Source of the DNA: Bifidobacterium sp. ESL0790 | Lineage (GTDB): Bacteria > Actinomycetota > Actinomycetes > Actinomycetales > Bifidobacteriaceae | Direction of reading: 5' to 3' | DNA: 64,000 nucleotides | Assembly: GCF_029395435.1 (NCBI RefSeq) | Contig: NZ_CP113915.1 | Span: 310,001-374,000, forward strand | Shown here: piece after piece, positions 17,303-26,931 of the stretch | Position numbering within the stretch: the stretch's first letter is position 1 | Layout: the number at the start of each line of letters is the position of its first letter | The notes under the pieces: model-generated | Database searches by the model: none | What the model was told of the DNA's origin: nothing | The model's input: only the letters and a program-made list of their open reading frames with translations | Made by a program: the position numbers and the translations under genes

Positions 17303-18649
17303 ATGAAACTCTCTCGTCCAGCAGGCGTCATCGCGGTCGCTTCCGCGCTCGCCATGCTTCTGTCGGGTTGCGGTGGCGGTGGCAATAGCAACGCCGGCAG
17401 CGATCAGTTCGACAAGAACGCGAAAACCGAAATCACCATGGCCGGTTGGTCTCTGAAGATGACCCCGGAATTCCAGAAGCTGGCGGACGCCTTCCACAAG
17501 GCATACCCCAACGTCACGGTGAAGCTCAAGGAGTACAGCGCCGATGACTACGACAAGCAGCTGACCGCCGACATCTCGGCGAACGCGCAGCCCGATGTCT
17601 TCCCGCTCAAGAACATGCAGAAGTACACCACCTACGCCCAGTCGAAGGGCCTGGCCGACCTGAGCGACGTCGCCAAGCAGTACACCAACGACAAGAACAT
17701 CGACGTGTCGATGTACAAGGCCCAGGATGGCAAGTATTATGGCCTGCCCTACCGTGCCGACCACTGGGTCATGTTCTACAACAAGGACATGTTCAAGAAG
17801 ACCGGCGTCAAGGAGCCCGACGGCACCTGGACCTGGAACGACTACACCAAGACCGCCGAGGAGCTGAAGAAGAAGCTCCCGGCCGCCGGCTATGACGCCA
17901 ATTCCGTCTACCCGATGTACCAGCACAACTGGCGCTCCGTGGTCATCTCCTTCGCCCTGGCGCAGAACGGCCAGCCCGCCGAAAAGACCTACCTCAAGGA
18001 CAACTTCAGCTACACGCTTCCTTATTATCAGCGCGCGCTGAAGTGGCAGGACGAGGGCCTGACGATCAACTGGAACACCTCCTTCACCAACAAGGTGCAG
18101 TACCAGGCCCAGTTCGGCACACAGAAGGCCGCCATGATGCCGATGGGCACCTGGTACGCCGCGGCGTTCCTGAGCCAGCAGAAGACCGGTGACGCCCAGA
18201 AGTTCGATTGGGGCATGGCTCCGGTTCCGCAGAACCCGAGCAAGAAGCTGCCGAGCACGCCGATCACCTTCGGCAGCCCGACCGGCCTCGCCGTCTCCTC
18301 CAAGATCAGTGGCCAGAAGGCCGCCGCCGCCAAGAAGTTCGTCGAATGGGCCGTGGGCCAGGGCGGCGCCGATACGCTCGCCAAGCTGACCACCACCCCC
18401 GCCTACATCAACAGCAAGATCACCAACGACTTCTTCTCCGCCGAGGGCATGGCCACCGACCAGATGTCGAAGGACGCCTGGGGCAAGTTCGACATGAAGC
18501 TCGAGCAGCCGGTGAGCTCCGCCACCGACACCATCGAGGACATCCTCGACAAGACCCACTCCTCCATCATGACCGGTTCGCAGAAGCCCGCGGCCGGCAT
18601 TAAGGAGGCCGAGGACAACATCAAGAACCAAGGTGTTCTCGACCAATGA
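17303..18649 (+). CDS. Sugar ABC transporter substrate-binding lipoprotein
   Basis: This extracellular solute-binding protein of the CUT1 oligosaccharide family has 448 residues. A lipoprotein signal peptide ends in the lipobox LLSGC with Cys23, followed by a Gly/Asn/Ser linker. The fold signature runs from EITMAGWSLKMTPEFQKLADAF through YYGLPYRADHWVMFYNKDMF to a C-terminal region rich in charged and Gln residues. It is the first gene of an operon with the two permeases that follow, and divergent from GH30. The substrate is probably an oligosaccharide containing glucuronate and/or rhamnose, inferred from neighbouring enzymes. The hairpin after the gene may raise its expression relative to the permeases. 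Confidence 0.92.
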   Translation: MKLSRPAGVIAVASALAMLLSGCGGGGNSNAGSDQFDKNAKTEITMAGWSLKMTPEFQKLADAFHKAYPNVTVKLKEYSADDYDKQLTADISANAQPDVFPLKNMQKYTTYAQSKGLADLSDVAKQYTNDKNIDVSMYKAQDGKYYGLPYRADHWVMFYNKDMFKKTGVKEPDGTWTWNDYTKTAEELKKKLPAAGYDANSVYPMYQHNWRSVVISFALAQNGQPAEKTYLKDNFSYTLPYYQRALKWQDEGLTINWNTSFTNKVQYQAQFGTQKAAMMPMGTWYAAAFLSQQKTGDAQKFDWGMAPVPQNPSKKLPSTPITFGSPTGLAVSSKISGQKAAAAKKFVEWAVGQGGADTLAKLTTTPAYINSKITNDFFSAEGMATDQMSKDAWGKFDMKLEQPVSSATDTIEDILDKTHSSIMTGSQKPAAGIKEAEDNIKNQGVLDQ

Positions 18650-18713
18650 TTGAGTCATAAGTCACCCTCGGTGTCCGTCAGGCTCTGAAATCTGGCGGAT
18701 GGGTGACTGGATC

Positions 18714-18758
18714 GGCGGCCCAGGCTGGTTCGTTCGCGAACGGTCGGCTTGGGCTGCC
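18714..18758 (+). terminator. Intercistronic hairpin between binding protein and permease genes
   Basis: A GGCGGCCCA/TGGGCTGCC stem (18714-18722 with 18750-18758) encloses a smaller GTTCG/CGAAC hairpin. No T-tract follows. Such stem-loops after binding-protein genes commonly stabilise the upstream message or partly terminate transcription. Confidence 0.5.
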
Positions 18759-18885
18759 GGTTCCATGTACCGACACATACGTATATATGCGGTCTTTTTA
18801 TATGTAGTCTTTTTAGAGAGAAACCCGGGAGCTTGGCAAAGAAGCCATTGAGCGTTGCTCCCGCGAGGAAAAGGAGGAAGCAGCG

Positions 18886-19863
18886 ATGTCAGATGCAAAT
18901 GCTGCGGGCTCTGCCATAGCGAAGAAGCATGCCGTGGTGGCCCCCGCCAAACCACCGAGAGGGGGCGCGAGAGGAAGGATCGATAGCAGGGCGATTTCGC
19001 ACCGCAACCTTCGCAATGGCCTGATCTTCATCGCACCGAACTTCATCGGCTTCATCCTGCTGACGCTGTTCCCGGTGCTTTCGCTGTTCTATATCGCGTT
19101 CACCAAATGGTCGGCGTTCGGCCTGCCGGTGTTCAACGGCCTGAAGAACTGGACACGTCTGTGGGGAGATAAGATCTTCTGGCAGTCCGTGTGGCACACG
19201 TTCTACTATTCGCTCGTCCACATCCCGCTGACCCTGGCGATCGCCTTCGGTCTGGCGGTGCTGCTGAACTCCAAGCTCCGTGGCCGCTCGTTCTTCCGCA
19301 CGGTCGCCTTCCTGCCCTACGTCACCTCCATGGTGGCTGCGGCGCAGGTCTGGGCCATGCTCTTCGACCCTAAGTCCGGCCCGATCAACCAGTTCCTGAA
19401 GCTGTTCGTGGGCGCCGGCAACACCCCCGGGTGGCTCGGCTCCACCTCATGGGCCATGCCTGCCGTCATCATCGTGGGTACCTGGCGCGAGGTCGGCTAC
19501 TACATGATTCTGCTTCTGGCTGGCTTGCAGACCATACCTACGGAACTATACGAGGCCGCCGAACTTGACGGCACGAACGGGTGGCAGCGATTCTGGCACG
19601 TCACCGTGCCGATGATGCGCCCGACGCTCTTCTTCGTGATGGTCACGCTGACCATCGGCTCGTTCAAGATCCTTGACCTCACCTTGATCATGACCAACGG
19701 CGGTCCTGGCACGACCACCATGGTGCTCGCGCAGTACGTCTACAGCGTGGCGTTCGACCGTGGCGATTACGGCTACGCATCGGCGGTCTCGCTGGTGTTG
19801 CTGTTCATCTGCATGGTCGTGACCTTGATCCAGTTCTGGTACAACAACTCGAAGGAGGACTAA
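18886..19863 (+). CDS. Sugar ABC transporter permease, MalF/UgpA type
   Basis: This 325-residue CUT1 permease has a basic, Ala/Arg-rich cytoplasmic start (about 45 residues), six predicted membrane helices and the EAA coupling loop EAAELDGTNGWQRFWHVTVP near residue 222, which docks on the ATPase. The start is set by AAGGAGGAAGCAGCG just before the ATG. The second permease starts 4 bp after its stop, so the pair is tightly coupled. No ATPase gene follows; as in many actinobacteria, a shared MsiK-like ATPase encoded elsewhere probably energises the importer. Confidence 0.93.
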   Translation: MSDANAAGSAIAKKHAVVAPAKPPRGGARGRIDSRAISHRNLRNGLIFIAPNFIGFILLTLFPVLSLFYIAFTKWSAFGLPVFNGLKNWTRLWGDKIFWQSVWHTFYYSLVHIPLTLAIAFGLAVLLNSKLRGRSFFRTVAFLPYVTSMVAAAQVWAMLFDPKSGPINQFLKLFVGAGNTPGWLGSTSWAMPAVIIVGTWREVGYYMILLLAGLQTIPTELYEAAELDGTNGWQRFWHVTVPMMRPTLFFVMVTLTIGSFKILDLTLIMTNGGPGTTTMVLAQYVYSVAFDRGDYGYASAVSLVLLFICMVVTLIQFWYNNSKED

Positions 19864-19867
19864 TACG

Positions 19868-20764
19868 ATGTCCGCACAAGCAGTCTCTCCTCAGGTCGCT
19901 GAAGTCACCGACGACATCCCGTTCAACAAGCAGAGGCGTTCCCCGCTGAAGGTCGTGGGTATCGTCATCGGCTATGTCGCGATGCTCGCCGTGGCGGCGT
20001 TCACCCTGCTGCCCTTCGTCTGGATGTTCCTCTCGTCGGTCAAGCCCAACAACGAGGTCTACGCGGTCCCGATCAAGTGGTTCCCGTCCTCCTGGCAATG
20101 GCAGAACTACATCAATATCTGGACCAAGTCCGATATGAAGGTGTGGATCCTGAACACCATCTTCTTCGCGGTCATCGTCACCGCCCTGCAGGTGTTCACC
20201 GGCTCCTTCGCCGCCTACGGCTTCTCGAAGATTCCGTTCCGCGGCCGCAGCACCCTCTTCCTCATCTACATCGCCACCATGGCCGTGCCGTGGCAGGCCT
20301 ACATGATCCCGCAGTTCAAGATGATCTCCGCCGTCGGCCTCTCCGACACCCGTTGGTCGATCATCCTCTTGCAGGCGTTCGGCGCGTTCGGCGTGTTCAT
20401 GATGAAACAGTTCTACGACACGATACCCGAGGACTTGTCGGAAGCGGCGAGAATCGACGGGCTGAGCGAGTTCGGCATCTACTGGAAGATCGTCCTCCCG
20501 CTCTCCGGCCCCTCCATCGCGGCGTTGGCCATCATCACGTTCACCAACACGTGGAACGACTACATGGGTCCGTTGATCTACTTGCGCAGCCAGAACCTCT
20601 ACACCATCCAGCTTGGTCTGAAGCTCTTCATCTCGCAGTACAACGCGGATTACGCGATGATCATGACCGGCTCCGTCATCTCGGTGCTGCCTATCATCAT
20701 CGTCTTCCTCATCGGCCAGAAGCAGTTCATCCAAGGCATCGCGACCTCCGGTATGAAGGGCTGA
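19868..20764 (+). CDS. Sugar ABC transporter permease, MalG/UgpE type
   Basis: This is the 298-residue second CUT1 permease subunit, with six membrane helices and the EAA loop EAARIDGLSEFGIYWKIVLP at about residue 193. The sequences AAYGFSKIPFRGRS and FTNTWNDYMGPLIYL are typical of this subfamily. It pairs with the preceding MalF-type subunit in the membrane and completes the importer with the binding protein at 17303. A strong hairpin follows at 20825-20881. Confidence 0.93.
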   Translation: MSAQAVSPQVAEVTDDIPFNKQRRSPLKVVGIVIGYVAMLAVAAFTLLPFVWMFLSSVKPNNEVYAVPIKWFPSSWQWQNYINIWTKSDMKVWILNTIFFAVIVTALQVFTGSFAAYGFSKIPFRGRSTLFLIYIATMAVPWQAYMIPQFKMISAVGLSDTRWSIILLQAFGAFGVFMMKQFYDTIPEDLSEAARIDGLSEFGIYWKIVLPLSGPSIAALAIITFTNTWNDYMGPLIYLRSQNLYTIQLGLKLFISQYNADYAMIMTGSVISVLPIIIVFLIGQKQFIQGIATSGMKG

Positions 20765-20824
20765 TGAAGGTGAGGATGGCTTTTCTCCCAGCGGGGGATG
20801 GCCTGGCAATATAACTGGAAAGCG

Positions 20825-20881
20825 AGAATCCGATGCGCGCCCGGCGCGGCGAGGTGTTGCCGCCGGTGCGCATCGGATTCT
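20825..20881 (+). terminator. Hairpin terminating the sugar importer operon
   Basis: The perfect 14-bp arms 20825-20838 and 20868-20881 enclose a GC-rich loop with further pairing (GCCCGGCG/CGCCGG). It lies about 60 bp after the second permease gene. Only a weak T-run follows. Confidence 0.55.
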
Positions 20882-20987
20882 TGCGTGTTCGACATGTTTT
20901 CGCCACCACGACGATAGACTTGGTGGAGTCTTGGGATTTTGGCGTGTTCGTGGCATCGTGGTGACGAGCGGACGGGAAGGTATGCTC

Positions 20988-21884
20988 ATGGCGGCATCCG
21001 GGGATGGAAAGCGGCACAGCATCGGCCAGGCGTTTGGCGTGGTCGGCAACAATGTCTACGTCCTGCTCATGGCGGGATGGTGCATTTTCATCGGCATCAG
21101 CCCGCTGATCGTCATGTGGCTTGTGGTGCACGACATCAGCTATTACCCGTCGCTCACCCTGGCTCTGGCGCTGAGCTCGCCGGGCATCGCCGCCGCCTTC
21201 GCTCTCTTCCGCGACCAGCCGACCTTGTTCGGCCGCGCCGGCAAGCGCAAGGTGCAGATGGTCGACCACGGCTACAAGCTCCCCGACTGGATCGCCGGGC
21301 CCTACGTCGGCAGCGACCAGACCGCCGCCTGCATACGCCCCTATTTCAGGGCCTACGTGCGCCTGTTCCCGCGAGCCATCCTGCAGGGCGCGATTTACGG
21401 ATTCTTCATCTTCTCGTTCTCGTATTCGATGCAGATCATGATGCAGATCAACCTCGGGGCGATGATGGTGCCGATTCTCTCGGTGTGCATCCTCTTCCTC
21501 ATCCAGGCGCTGCTGGTCTCGCTGATTCTCATCGTGGAATATCCGTACGCGAAATGGTATGCGGTCGTCAAGAACGGCGTGCTGCTTTCGGTGCGCAGGC
21601 TCTACATGATCGTGGTGGACGCCGTGGCCGTCATCGGCTATTTCTGGGGGATGGCGAGCTATCCGATCCTCACCGGGCTGATGTTCACCGGCATCATCTG
21701 GTACATCATCTGGGCCTCGGCGCGTTGGCAGGCCGACGTGTTGTTCGAGGCGCTGGCCAGGCAGAGCGGCGACGAGAAATTGGTCGAGCTTTATACCGGC
21801 GACAGCGAGAAGCACCGGGGCGGCCGGGGCGGTGGCAGCGGCATGTCCGGGCTGTTCTCGGCCATGAGCGACTACCAGCAGTGA
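20988..21884 (+). CDS. YesL-like DUF624 membrane protein
   Basis: This 298-residue integral membrane protein of the DUF624/YesL family has at least five hydrophobic helices (for example VYVLLMAGWCIFIGISPLIV and GAMMVPILSVCILFLIQALL). YesL homologues recur beside CUT1 importers and rhamnogalacturonan or plant-glycan genes in Firmicutes and actinobacteria, but their role is not established. The start at 20988 (MAASGD) has GGGAAGG at good spacing; ATG 20982 is an in-frame alternative. It lies between the importer operon and the rhamnosidase gene, which supports a link with glycan uptake. The C-terminus is Gly/Arg-rich and hydrophilic. Confidence 0.75.
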   Translation: MAASGDGKRHSIGQAFGVVGNNVYVLLMAGWCIFIGISPLIVMWLVVHDISYYPSLTLALALSSPGIAAAFALFRDQPTLFGRAGKRKVQMVDHGYKLPDWIAGPYVGSDQTAACIRPYFRAYVRLFPRAILQGAIYGFFIFSFSYSMQIMMQINLGAMMVPILSVCILFLIQALLVSLILIVEYPYAKWYAVVKNGVLLSVRRLYMIVVDAVAVIGYFWGMASYPILTGLMFTGIIWYIIWASARWQADVLFEALARQSGDEKLVELYTGDSEKHRGGRGGGSGMSGLFSAMSDYQQ

Positions 21885-22002
21885 GCGGTTGGCCTTGGGC
21901 GGTGGGCCTTGGCCTTTGGCGTGGCTGGGATTCCGTCGGTTTATGGTTTTGTGATTTTGGATTTGATGATTGACGGATTGGACGCGAGGTGGCGTTGGCG
22001 CA

Positions 22003-25000
22003 ATGATTGAGCTGCTGATCAATGACAGGGTGAACCCGGTGGATTTGCGGGCCGACGAGCCGCCGGTGCTGCGCTGGCGCGATGATGGCGTGGAATCGGG
22101 CGGAGACGTGGTGGCCTACCGGGTCGTCGTGGCCAGCAGCCGCGAGAAGGCGGCCGCAGGGCTTGGTGACGTGTGGGACAGCGGCGAGATCCGAGGCGAT
22201 GGATTCGAAGGCGTGGTGTTGAGCGGCGTGCCCGCCGAGCCGTCGAGACGGTACTGGGTCGCCGTGCGTTTGTGGAGGCGCGATATTGAGACCACCGATG
22301 ACCGGGGAGCCGCGTCAGACGTTCGGGTATCGGACCATCGGGACGCTGGTTCGTGCGACGAGAATGAAAAGATTGTGGATGAGGGCTGGAACGCCCCCGC
22401 GACCTTCGGCACCTGGCCCTCCGAGCAGTGGCGCGCGACGCCGATTTGGGCCGATGCCGCTTCCGTTCCTCAAGACGCTGGAAACTCGCGTGGCTGGGCC
22501 TTTATGCGCTCCGAGTTTGTGTTGCCCTCGAAGCCCGTGGCGTGGGCCACGCTCTATGCCACCGGCGACTCCACGCGTCCGGCCCGGCAGTTCGTCTATC
22601 GCCTGTGGGTCAATGGCTCGTTTGTGGGCTGTGGCCCGGTGTTCCCGATTGGTGACGAGGCGCGTGTGGATGGCTACGATGTCACCGCGCTACTTCATCC
22701 GGGCGCCAATGCCTTGGGCGCGTTGGCCTATGCGCTTGATGCCCAGCGTTTCGCGGCCCAGCTCGATGTCGCCTTCGTGGACGGCGAGGTCCGCCATTAC
22801 GCCACGTCACGCGATTGGAAGGCGATGCCGGGCAATCTCGTGTATCCCGATAGCGCGTCGATTGGGACTCAATATTTTGAGGCCCCGGCTGAGAATATAG
22901 AATCCGCCTATTATCCCTTTGGATTCACGCAACCCGGATTTGACGATTCCGCATGGCCGTCGGCCGTTGAACGACCAGCGTTCACGCGCCTTGAGCCAAC
23001 TCCCACTGACAAGATGCTGTTGCGACACAATCCTGCCCGATTGGTTTCAAAACTGCCGGACGGCGGTGTGATGCTCGACTTCGGCGGCACCCAGATCGGA
23101 GGGTTGCGTGTGCGGCCCTGCCTCGCCAATCCAACGAGGCTGACGATACGGTACGGCGAGGTGAAGAACGACGACGGGACGGTGAGGTTCCATCTCAACA
23201 CTGGCAACGTCTATGAGGATTGCTGGCATCTTGGTGGCGCGATGGCGGGTGGTCAGCGCCATGGTGATGGTGAAGATGGCGAAGCTCGTGACGACAATGG
23301 TTCCGATGGTGCGCAGGCCTTGGAAACATGGGGCATGAGGGTGTTCCGTTATGTGGAGATTCACGCCGTGCCTGAAACCTCGGCGATGGATGCGTCGACA
23401 ACATCCGTCGATGATCTGAACGTTGCGGAATTGCTCGCTTCCGGCCAACTCGACGTCACGTCCTCCGCGCTCGTCTACCCGAAAACGACCGATGCCGCCA
23501 TGTTCTCGTCCTCGGATCCGACGCTCAACGAGGTCTGGTCGCTGTGCGCGCGGACGATTGAGGCGTGCAACGGCAATATCTACGCCGATTCTTGGACCCG
23601 CGAGCGCGCTCCCTACGAGGCCGACGCATGGATTCAACAGCAATGCCACCTCGCGCTCGACGACGCCCCATCGCTGGGTCGCTACACGATCGACTACCTG
23701 ATCGCCAACCGCACCTGGCCCACCGAATGGCCGATGTACCTCATCCTCGCGGTGCACGATTGGTGGATGCATACCGGCGATGATTCGCAGGTCGCCAACC
23801 AATACGAACGCCTCAAAACCTTGCTGCCCGAACGGTTCTGGAACGAGGAATACGGGCTTATCGTCAAGGATCCGGGCGAATCCAGCCACACCGACGGCGA
23901 CCTGGTCGATTGGCCGCAGAGCGAGCGCGACGGTTTTGTCTTCGGCCGCGTGAACACGGTCATCAACGCCTTGGCGGCTCAAACATACAGCGATATGGCC
24001 GATTTGGCGCGGATTCTGGAACAGAACGAGGACGCCGACCTGTTCTCGCAACATGCTCAACGCATCCGTGACGGCATCAACACGTGGCTCTATGACGAGG
24101 AATGTGCCGTGTACTGCGATGGCTTGGTGGATGTGCCAGGGCGCCGGGACACCGAGCGAAATGATTCGTTTGCGGTCGCTCGCGACGATGATGATATGAC
24201 CGGCGAAGGGGAGCCGGGTGACGATGATGCAAGCCTGATGGACACCGTGCGCATCACGCACCACTCGCTGCACGCCTCCGCCTTCGCCTTGGCGTTCGCG
24301 GACGTCCCCGACGACCGGATCTCGAGCGTGGCCGACTACCTGCGCTCCCGTGGCATGGCGTGCAGCGTCTACGTGGCGGCCGTCTATCTCGAAGGCCTCT
24401 ACCGCAACGGTTTCGGGGCGGACGCCGACGCGCTCATCGCCGCTCCGGCGGGCTTGCGGACCTGGGGCAACATGGTGCGCTGGCAGGGCGGTGGCACCAT
24501 GGAGGCTTGGGATCCGAGCCTCAAACCCAACCTCACCTATTCGCATCCGTGGGCCGCGTCGCCGGCGTATCTACTGCCGGAAGGGATGCTGGGCATCCGT
24601 CCGCTGGAGCCGGGCTACAGCCAGTTCATGGTCATGCCCCAGCTCGGCGATGTGCGGGAGGCTGAGGTAAAAGTCCCAGTCCGTACGGGCGTCATCGGCG
24701 TGCGTTGCGAGCGTGTGGGCAGTGGTGCGGTCTCGTTGGCCGATGGCCACACCGATTCTCCTGAATTAACTTCGAGCGGGTGTATGCAGATCACTATTGA
24801 TGTGCCCGCGAATTGCATCGCCGAGGTCGTGCTTGCACCGCAGGCCCAAGGCGCAGTGGATATGGTGCTGGTCGACGGCCATCCCAGCTCGACTGTGCCG
24901 GTCACGCAGCCTATGAATATCGCGGGCGTGCGTTGCCCGATGGGCTCTCTGGCCGTGGGTGGACTCGAGGCGGGGCGTCATGTGGTGCGTAGCGTCGCGC

Positions 25001-25008
25001 TGCCGTAA
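22003..25008 (+). CDS. GH78-family alpha-L-rhamnosidase, intracellular
   Basis: This 1001-residue inverting glycosidase is predicted to release terminal L-rhamnose. It has an N-terminal Fn3-like beta-domain (about 1-110), a second beta-sandwich with a carbohydrate-binding-like part (about 160-480) and an (alpha/alpha)6 catalytic domain. The catalytic domain shows the GH78 block YADSWTRERAPYEADAW near residue 527, and GGGTMEAWDP near 828 with the second acidic residue. No signal peptide is present. Two Asp/Gly/Glu-rich insertions (about 415-445 and 715-745) are unusual. It stands about 120 bp after the YesL-like gene on the same strand. Rhamnosidase activity is a family inference. Rhamnose catabolic genes are not in the window. 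Confidence 0.85.
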   Translation: MIELLINDRVNPVDLRADEPPVLRWRDDGVESGGDVVAYRVVVASSREKAAAGLGDVWDSGEIRGDGFEGVVLSGVPAEPSRRYWVAVRLWRRDIETTDDRGAASDVRVSDHRDAGSCDENEKIVDEGWNAPATFGTWPSEQWRATPIWADAASVPQDAGNSRGWAFMRSEFVLPSKPVAWATLYATGDSTRPARQFVYRLWVNGSFVGCGPVFPIGDEARVDGYDVTALLHPGANALGALAYALDAQRFAAQLDVAFVDGEVRHYATSRDWKAMPGNLVYPDSASIGTQYFEAPAENIESAYYPFGFTQPGFDDSAWPSAVERPAFTRLEPTPTDKMLLRHNPARLVSKLPDGGVMLDFGGTQIGGLRVRPCLANPTRLTIRYGEVKNDDGTVRFHLNTGNVYEDCWHLGGAMAGGQRHGDGEDGEARDDNGSDGAQALETWGMRVFRYVEIHAVPETSAMDASTTSVDDLNVAELLASGQLDVTSSALVYPKTTDAAMFSSSDPTLNEVWSLCARTIEACNGNIYADSWTRERAPYEADAWIQQQCHLALDDAPSLGRYTIDYLIANRTWPTEWPMYLILAVHDWWMHTGDDSQVANQYERLKTLLPERFWNEEYGLIVKDPGESSHTDGDLVDWPQSERDGFVFGRVNTVINALAAQTYSDMADLARILEQNEDADLFSQHAQRIRDGINTWLYDEECAVYCDGLVDVPGRRDTERNDSFAVARDDDDMTGEGEPGDDDASLMDTVRITHHSLHASAFALAFADVPDDRISSVADYLRSRGMACSVYVAAVYLEGLYRNGFGADADALIAAPAGLRTWGNMVRWQGGGTMEAWDPSLKPNLTYSHPWAASPAYLLPEGMLGIRPLEPGYSQFMVMPQLGDVREAEVKVPVRTGVIGVRCERVGSGAVSLADGHTDSPELTSSGCMQITIDVPANCIAEVVLAPQAQGAVDMVLVDGHPSSTVPVTQPMNIAGVRCPMGSLAVGGLEAGRHVVRSVALP

Positions 25009-25072
25009 GGATCTCCAAGAGTTCTGGAACCATGTTTGAGCTTCTATATCCCCTATTTTCCTCAGAGAAGCC

Positions 25073-25196
25073 GTTAAGTAGGTGTTTTAGGGATTAAGTG
25101 GGTGCCTACCGGGAGCGGAAACAGCAAAAATAAGACATTTCAACCGATGTTTCCGCAAAACAGACACCCACTTAACCTCCGAGGCACCCACTTAAC
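25073..25196. repeat. Dispersed 124-bp inverted-repeat element, copy A
   Basis: Copy A of the four-copy intergenic family has two GTTAAGTGGGTGC-like motifs 20 bp apart at the left end and two reverse-complement motifs (cores ending at 25176 and 25196) 20 bp apart at the right end. The core has its own inner pairing (GGAAACA at about 25116-25122 with TGTTTCC at 25148-25154). It lies between convergent genes (GH78 and an MFS transporter). Confidence 0.85.
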
Positions 25197-25282
25197 GCCC
25201 AATCCGTCCCAGACAACCATTTTGGTTGGCAGCTGTGGCGAGGCTAAGCTCCGATACTCGTCTTTGCTCCAGTTCGACTCAA

Positions 25283-26533
25283 TTAAATGAGATCTCGCGT
25301 CGTCTTCTTTGCCTTCTCCCGCTTCACCACCATGACGCAGACCAGCAGGATGATGGCGAACACGGTGCCGAGCAGCAGTCCGGCCTTCAAGTTGTCGCCG
25401 TTGGCCGCCGACACCATACCGACCAACGTCGGCCCGCCGGCGCAGCCGAGATCGCCCGCCACCGCGAAAATGGCGAACATGAGCGTGCCGCCTCCCGGCA
25501 TCTCGGAGGCCGCCAAGGAGAACGTGCCGGGCCACATGATGCCCACCGAGAACCCGGTGAGTCCGCAGCCGATGAGCGCGAGCACCGGCGAGGGGGAGAG
25601 CGCGGCGAGCAGGTAGGCCGCGATGCACAGTATGGAGCTGGAGATGATGAAGACGATTAAATTGATGCGGTCGCCGAAAAGACCGTAGATCGTGCGGCTC
25701 AGCGCCATCATCAGCGCGAAAGCGGCGGGCCCGGCCAGGTCGCCGATGATCTTCTTGACGCCCAGCCCCGATTCGGCGAAGGCGCTCGCCCACTGGCTCA
25801 TGCCCTGCTCGGAGGCCCCGGCGCAGAGCATCATCATGAAGAAGATGTAGAACATCGGTTTGGCCAAGAGGTCCTTGAGCTTCATCGTCGCCACGCCTTC
25901 GGGCACGATGGAGGGCATGGGCGCGGTGGCGAACAGGACGATGCCGATGATCGGCACGATGGACCACAGGCAGGCCAGGATCGGCCAGGAATGCATGCCG
26001 AAGACCCAGAGGAAAAGCGTGGAGATGATGACCGTGCCCAGCTGCCCCCAGCAATAGAAGGAGTGCAGCAGACTCATAGCCTTGGCCTTGTGCTTGGTGG
26101 GGCAGGCCTCCACGATCGGCGAGACCATCACCTCGATGAGCCCGCCGCCCAGCGCGTAGAAGACGAGCGCCAACAGGATGGCGGGGTAGGGGTCGGCCAC
26201 GTGCGTGGGCACCAGGCCGAGGACGAGCAGGCCGATGGCGGCGAAGACGTGCGCGGCGATGATGCAGCGCTTGTAGCCGATGCGGTCCACGTATTTGCCG
26301 GCCAGGATGTCGACGACGAGCTGCGTGGCGAAGTTGATGGTGATGAGGTTGGAGATGCGCAGCATGTCGATGCCGAGCGTCGAGGCGAAGGTGACGAAGA
26401 GCAGCGGCATGAAGTTGTTGACGACGGCTTGCGCGATGTAGCCGTTGAAGCAGGCCACAAGCGTGCGGTCGTAGCCGTTTTTGAGCGTTTTGCCTGAGGC
26501 GGTGGCGGTGGCGTCCGTGCCGGTCTGTTCCAT
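25283..26533 (-). CDS. MFS transporter, FucP/sugar-porter-like
   Basis: This 416-residue major facilitator protein has 12 predicted helices. The N-terminal half includes NGYIAQAVVNNFMPLLFVTF, the loop-2 motif KYVDRIGYKRCIIAAH (motif A-like) and LHSFYCWGQLGTVIIS, which resembles transporters of the fucose/glucose permease type. ATG 26533 (MEQTGTD) is chosen because the frame upstream has no membrane-protein character. It ends convergently with the rhamnosidase gene. In this locus it could take up rhamnose or another monosaccharide; substrate cannot be read from the sequence. Confidence 0.82.
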   Translation of the reverse strand: MEQTGTDATATASGKTLKNGYDRTLVACFNGYIAQAVVNNFMPLLFVTFASTLGIDMLRISNLITINFATQLVVDILAGKYVDRIGYKRCIIAAHVFAAIGLLVLGLVPTHVADPYPAILLALVFYALGGGLIEVMVSPIVEACPTKHKAKAMSLLHSFYCWGQLGTVIISTLFLWVFGMHSWPILACLWSIVPIIGIVLFATAPMPSIVPEGVATMKLKDLLAKPMFYIFFMMMLCAGASEQGMSQWASAFAESGLGVKKIIGDLAGPAAFALMMALSRTIYGLFGDRINLIVFIISSSILCIAAYLLAALSPSPVLALIGCGLTGFSVGIMWPGTFSLAASEMPGGGTLMFAIFAVAGDLGCAGGPTLVGMVSAANGDNLKAGLLLGTVFAIILLVCVMVVKREKAKKTTRDLI

Positions 26534-26856
26534 TGCTATATCAACCTGCTGTTCTCGTCTTGTCTCTCGTGCCGCCGGATCATCGTGCCGGCCGCGTGCG
26601 TGGTCTTCGATGGCCTGCGCCGCATATTCAGTATGGCATAGTCCGTTTTTGGATTCAAACATGGCAACCGTGGCTTGCCGGCTCAGGTGAGTGCCAATGG
26701 TTCCTCTCTATCTGTTTTCGTTATCCTTAAGAATTTGCGTCGAGGCTCGGCAGGCGTTGTGTGGCTTGGTAAATGGCGATTGAAAAGTACAGCCAAGGCA
26801 AGAATCCCATTTTGTTGTACACAAGGAATTTGCTTGTCGAAGCGATAGAAAGTCAT

Positions 26857-26871
26857 GGCAAACGATGGAAA
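26857..26871 (+). promoter_or_regulatory. Candidate operator GGCAA-N5-GGAAA, site 4
   Basis: GGCAAACGATGGAAA matches the site at 8645 in 12 of 15 bases and keeps the 10-bp period. It is 60 bp upstream of the GH31 start, the usual distance for an operator over a promoter. It is the weakest of the four sites. Confidence 0.45.
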
Positions 26872-26931
26872 AATACAACGCGACGTATACAAGAGGTGCA
26901 CAATAGGCTTATCTCAAACAAAGGAGTTGAC

